Below, piece after piece: positions 6,186 to 9,358 of a stretch of DNA of 9,358 bases. The notes beneath the pieces were generated by a model, which saw only the letters and a list, made by a program, of their open reading frames with translations, was not told where the DNA came from and searched no databases. The stretch's first letter is position 1; each line of letters opens with the position of its first letter. A program made the position numbers and the translations under genes. Source of the DNA: DASYSA01 sp036003885 (GTDB lineage Bacteria > Acidobacteriota > Blastocatellia > UBA7656); NCBI GenBank assembly GCA_036003885.1, contig DASYSA010000541.1, forward strand, positions 1-9,358, written 5' to 3'.

Positions 6186-6253
6186 CTGTCGGGCTACTAA
6201 TGAGCAAGCCGGTCAAAACGCCTTCCCGCTTCGCTGTCGTGGCCATCCGCACC

Positions 6254-9241
6254 CTAATAATCGTCGTAACGGTCGCGGCGCATTTTTTTGCCACGCTTGC
6301 GACCGCCCTGGCCCCCGCCAAGCTGGGAAAATTGATCCGAACCGAAGCTCCCGAGACCCGCCAGCGTGAACGTAAACGAGAAAGCGCTTTCGTTGCGCAA
6401 TCCCGCCTTGAAAGTGTTGTAGTTGAACTGCACTCCGCAGCAGTCCCACCCATAACCGATGTAGCTCCGCGAATGCCTCAACCGCCCTCTCGATATCTGT
6501 TCCGTGGTGACGAATCGGTCCGTGAAGTCGTAGTCGATTCGCGTCCCGGCGTAGACACCTTCGGCTTCGTTGCCAAACTGTACTATTGTGACCAGCTGGT
6601 TGCCTGGAAAGGTACCCGCCTCAAACCGGGTCGCATCCACATCGATGCGTCGCGAAAAATACCATCTCGTCTTCACCGATACCTTGTCCGTGTCCAGTCC
6701 GGCAGAGACCGTCACGTTGCGCACCACCTCGTTGCCCGCGCCGATGTCCATCCGTACGTCACCATAGATCGATGAGAGAGGGCGATATCGCACCTGTATA
6801 TTGGCAGGGGAAAAACTACGAACCTGCCCGCCATAGGTAAAACCGGATAAGGTGTTGATCGGATAGAACTGGTTGCGCTGTCCCTCGACAAGCGCGCCTC
6901 CGAACTTGCGATCAAAGAAATACTTCTGGGCGACCTTGATGCTCAACAGCTCATAAGGCTGGGCCGGCGAGTCCTCGTTCGTTGCGGCCTCTTGAGCATC
7001 GTCCGCCTCGCGGCTTTCGGTGTCGCGCGTCTTATCGCCGCGGGCTCGGGATTGGGAGCGCTGTCGCCGTTCGTCCTCCCTCGCCATGTCTGCCTGCTTC
7101 CCGGATTCCAGTTTCTGTTTCTTCTCTTGCTGATCTCCTACGGGTTGAGTGTTTTCCGTTGACGAAGGTTTTTCGGGCGTCCCAGCCGCAGCCTTTCCGC
7201 CGGGATCAACACCCTTACCATCAGGGGCCCCTGAGCGATCACCTTTCCGGCCTTCAGGGCTGAGCGGTTCCATTTCAGATGGTTGATTCTGCCGATTGCG
7301 TGAACGTTTGCGGTCGAAATCAGAGACTCGACGATTAGTGAAAAAGCGATTGACGATCGCGTATTCAAACTCGTTCGTGTTCGCAACCGCGTCACGATCG
7401 TCGAAGCGGATGATGTTGTTGAATTCGTCTCCGATGCCCCTTATCGTGCGATAGGTGAAATAGGGCTCTATGACGTGCTTGAATCTGCGCGAGCCGTCGT
7501 CGTTCAAAAACTCTCTTTCGAGTGACGGGGGTCTCACGTCAACCGCGAGCTCCGCATAATGGCGTGACACGTTCACGGGCACGATCGGATTCAGCAAACT
7601 GATATCGAAGAAGGTCAGCCCCGGTTTAAAAATCGGACTCGTTGGATCCAGCCTGGGGTCCGCGGCCGCAAGGGAGAACCGGTCCGGATCGAACACGGGA
7701 ACGCGGGGGTCGAAGCTGCTGGTATAGAAAGTTTCACGCAGCGCAAGGCTGGGCGTGACCGCGATCCCCGCGAAAGTCGCAAGAGCTACCGTTATCTTCG
7801 GCTGGAGATCGAAACGCTGCACCGCCGCAGGCGTGTTCAGAACAGGGCTGCCCGCGACCGTCTCCTCGCGCTTTAGGGCTCCCAGGCTCGTATCCAACGA
7901 AAAGTAGATCGGCAACCTGCTGGAGATCCGATGCGGGTATACGAGCATGTCTATTTGAGGTGCCTGGCGGATTTTGACATCGAAGTCGGTTCCGGCCTCT
8001 GAGGACGAAGCGCTCGGGCGATGGAGCGTCGTCGTCTCGTTCGATGCAAGAAGATTGAAGCTGAAGTATCGAGCGTTGTTGGTAGCGTAGAAGCTCGACT
8101 CGCGCCGGGGATCGACAACCTGGCTGATGTCATCGGAAAAGACCTGGCGGAACGCCAGGCTGGTCACCAGTGAGACGTTCCCGACAGCCAGCCAGCCGTG
8201 AGGCAGGTACTGAACGCCCTCGGCTACGAAGGCAGTGCCACCCTGGTTCTCGCCGGGGGGACCGAACAACCGATCCTTAACAGTAAACACTCCTAACCGC
8301 ATGAACGAGTCATCGGAAGTCTGGGCGCGAAACTCCGCTCCTGTTCCGATCCCGCGACTGGTGTAGACGTCGCTCCGAAATGTGATGTCAGCCGATTGAC
8401 CGAGCGTCTGGTAGTAGGCGACCTTGAACGTGCGCCCTTTGGCGTTCGACGTTCCCGAGGTCGGAATCAGGAAGCCCGACTTGCGCTGGGTTCGAGTTGC
8501 CGGTATCCAGGCATATGGCAGAACGAAAGCCGGCACGTCTTTTACGCGAAAGACTGATCGGTACAGCTTCAATCGATCGTTCATCTTCAACTCAGCCCGC
8601 CTTGTTGTGAAGACCCACTTCGGTATGACGTCTTCGCAAGCAGTGACCCTGGCATTGAACAGCTCGTAGGTGTCGGGGCCGGTCTTTTCTACACGCTCGG
8701 CCGTGAAGAAGATGTAGTCTCCAGTCTGAGTTCGATTGGTGAAGCCGGTGGTATCCCAGAAGACACCCCTCTTTGACTTCCAATTGATCTCCGCTCGTTT
8801 GGCGGTCACCCGCTGGTCGGTGCCCTGATCGAAGATGACGTTCCCTTCGGCGACCATATCGCCGGTTGTTTTGTTGAACGTCACTCGGTCCGCCTGGAGC
8901 CGAGTCTCCCCCTGGGTTGCGTTGACGTAGCCCTCACACAGAACAACGTCGCCGGCCGCGGACTGGCTGTCCGAAACCAGATTTACTTCTTCTTCGGAGC
9001 CGGCCGGCGCGTTCGCATCTGTGCCCTCTGCCTCTTGCGGTTCCTTTTGCTTGCCGCCCTTCTCGTCGACTCTCCGGGCGCGCTTCTTCTCTTTCTTACC
9101 CTTCTTGACTTGATCCTGCTCCGGCTGTTGATCGCGGGTGTAACAGGACAACGACGCGGTCGACGAGAAGGATGATTGCGAGAGTAGCAATGTGAGGACG
9201 AACGCACTCAGTGCGATCGAGAGCGTTGAAGGGCGGACCAT
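6254..9241 (-). CDS. lptD: LPS-assembly protein LptD (OstA/Imp), outer-membrane translocon
   Basis: LptD with LptE inserts lipopolysaccharide into the outer leaflet of the outer membrane. The 995-residue protein starts with a signal peptide (about 1-29, hydrophobic core 8-20). A Lys/Glu-rich linker (about 38-85) follows, then the OstA/LptA-like beta-jellyroll (about 96-250; LQADRVTFNKTTGDMVAEGNV at 115-135) and the barrel (about 255-970). SGFLIPTSG (255-263) matches SGFLIPN in E. coli. Cysteines are C33, C102, C202, C934 and C935. C202 (TAC) and the adjacent pair in GWDCCG match the positions of the E. coli inter-domain disulfide cysteines, with C33 or C102 as the fourth. The family end signature SFTFTLAGLGSFG (955-967) is present. 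Two oddities are a charged low-complexity insertion at about 644-762 and a basic tail after the last strand (971-995) ending in Tyr. The ATG at 9241 has GGAGG 12 bases upstream, slightly far; no other start is better. Confidence 0.94.
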   Translation of the reverse strand: MVRPSTLSIALSAFVLTLLLSQSSFSSTASLSCYTRDQQPEQDQVKKGKKEKKRARRVDEKGGKQKEPQEAEGTDANAPAGSEEEVNLVSDSQSAAGDVVLCEGYVNATQGETRLQADRVTFNKTTGDMVAEGNVIFDQGTDQRVTAKRAEINWKSKRGVFWDTTGFTNRTQTGDYIFFTAERVEKTGPDTYELFNARVTACEDVIPKWVFTTRRAELKMNDRLKLYRSVFRVKDVPAFVLPYAWIPATRTQRKSGFLIPTSGTSNAKGRTFKVAYYQTLGQSADITFRSDVYTSRGIGTGAEFRAQTSDDSFMRLGVFTVKDRLFGPPGENQGGTAFVAEGVQYLPHGWLAVGNVSLVTSLAFRQVFSDDISQVVDPRRESSFYATNNARYFSFNLLASNETTTLHRPSASSSEAGTDFDVKIRQAPQIDMLVYPHRISSRLPIYFSLDTSLGALKREETVAGSPVLNTPAAVQRFDLQPKITVALATFAGIAVTPSLALRETFYTSSFDPRVPVFDPDRFSLAAADPRLDPTSPIFKPGLTFFDISLLNPIVPVNVSRHYAELAVDVRPPSLEREFLNDDGSRRFKHVIEPYFTYRTIRGIGDEFNNIIRFDDRDAVANTNEFEYAIVNRFFTNRRVSDFDRKRSRNRQNQPSEMEPLSPEGRKGDRSGAPDGKGVDPGGKAAAGTPEKPSSTENTQPVGDQQEKKQKLESGKQADMAREDERRQRSQSRARGDKTRDTESREADDAQEAATNEDSPAQPYELLSIKVAQKYFFDRKFGGALVEGQRNQFYPINTLSGFTYGGQVRSFSPANIQVRYRPLSSIYGDVRMDIGAGNEVVRNVTVSAGLDTDKVSVKTRWYFSRRIDVDATRFEAGTFPGNQLVTIVQFGNEAEGVYAGTRIDYDFTDRFVTTEQISRGRLRHSRSYIGYGWDCCGVQFNYNTFKAGLRNESAFSFTFTLAGLGSFGSDQFSQLGGGQGGRKRGKKMRRDRYDDY

Positions 9242-9358
9242 CCCGTGAACAGACCTCCGAAAAATCTATGAGGACGGGCGAAGCTGATACTAGCACGCGC
9301 TTAATACAGAGCGCCACCGTACTCTCGCGCGGGGTCAGGCCCTCGATTCTGCGATTCT
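9242..9358. other. Upstream region of lptD, no gene; short dyad and repeat at the edge
   Basis: No coding signal is seen here. GGAGG (9258-9254, minus strand) is the lptD ribosome binding site. A small dyad GCGCT / AGCGC (9297-9301 and 9310-9314, 8-base loop) lies about 60 bp before the gene. I could not find a convincing -35/-10 pair; the best -10-like hexamers (TAGTAT, TATTAA on the minus strand) have no matching -35. The edge holds GGGGTCAGGCC (9331-9341) and a repeated CGATTCT (9344-9350 and 9352-9358). Confidence 0.5.

Noticed and set aside
6182..6195. GCCC-GACA-GGGC as an lptD terminator
   Set aside because: The stem is only four base pairs and is not followed by a T run.
9143..9145. 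C33 of LptD as a lipoprotein cysteine
   Set aside because: The preceding residues SLS do not fit the lipobox (Leu or similar expected at -3), and LptD is not a lipoprotein; LptE is.

Overview
The window reads as chromosomal DNA of a Gram-negative, GC-moderate bacterium, most likely an Acidobacteriota member. Two things point there. The partial protein at the left edge resembles the C-terminus of the VWFA-related family typical of that phylum. The large gene on the right encodes LptD, the outer-membrane lipopolysaccharide translocon. The phylum call is inference from protein resemblance; there is no rRNA in the window.

Layout, left to right: (1) the 3' end of a plus-strand VWFA-type gene (2-277); (2) a 91-bp convergent gap holding TAGGATT heptamer repeats in inverted orientation (275-371); (3) a minus-strand Uma2-family (DUF820, PD-(D/E)XK-like) protein (369-926); (4) a complete minus-strand heat-shock cluster in transcription order hrcA (4964-6073), grpE (4234-4920), dnaK (2250-4112), dnaJ (1004-2137); (5) a 180-bp gap with a good sigma70-type promoter for that cluster and two AT-rich palindromes; (6) minus-strand lptD (6254-9241), 995 aa, with an unusual charged insertion; (7) about 117 bp upstream of lptD with short repeats and no gene.

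How the genes work together: HrcA is the repressor of class I heat-shock genes. DnaK, DnaJ and GrpE form the Hsp70 folding cycle (ATP-driven clamp, J-domain activator, nucleotide exchange factor). Having the repressor first and its targets behind it is the classical autoregulated arrangement. However, no canonical CIRCE operator is visible in any gap, and dnaJ appears to have an extra promoter of its own just after the dnaK stop. LptD is an outer-membrane assembly factor and is probably transcribed separately.

The window is mostly conserved housekeeping sequence and I do not see a new defence or mobile system. The points most worth checking are the stop codons of both convergent genes lying inside inverted copies of one heptamer repeat, the roughly 119-residue charged insertion in LptD, the missing CIRCE, the private dnaJ promoter with a probable TTG start, and two mutually exclusive hairpins in the grpE-dnaK gap.
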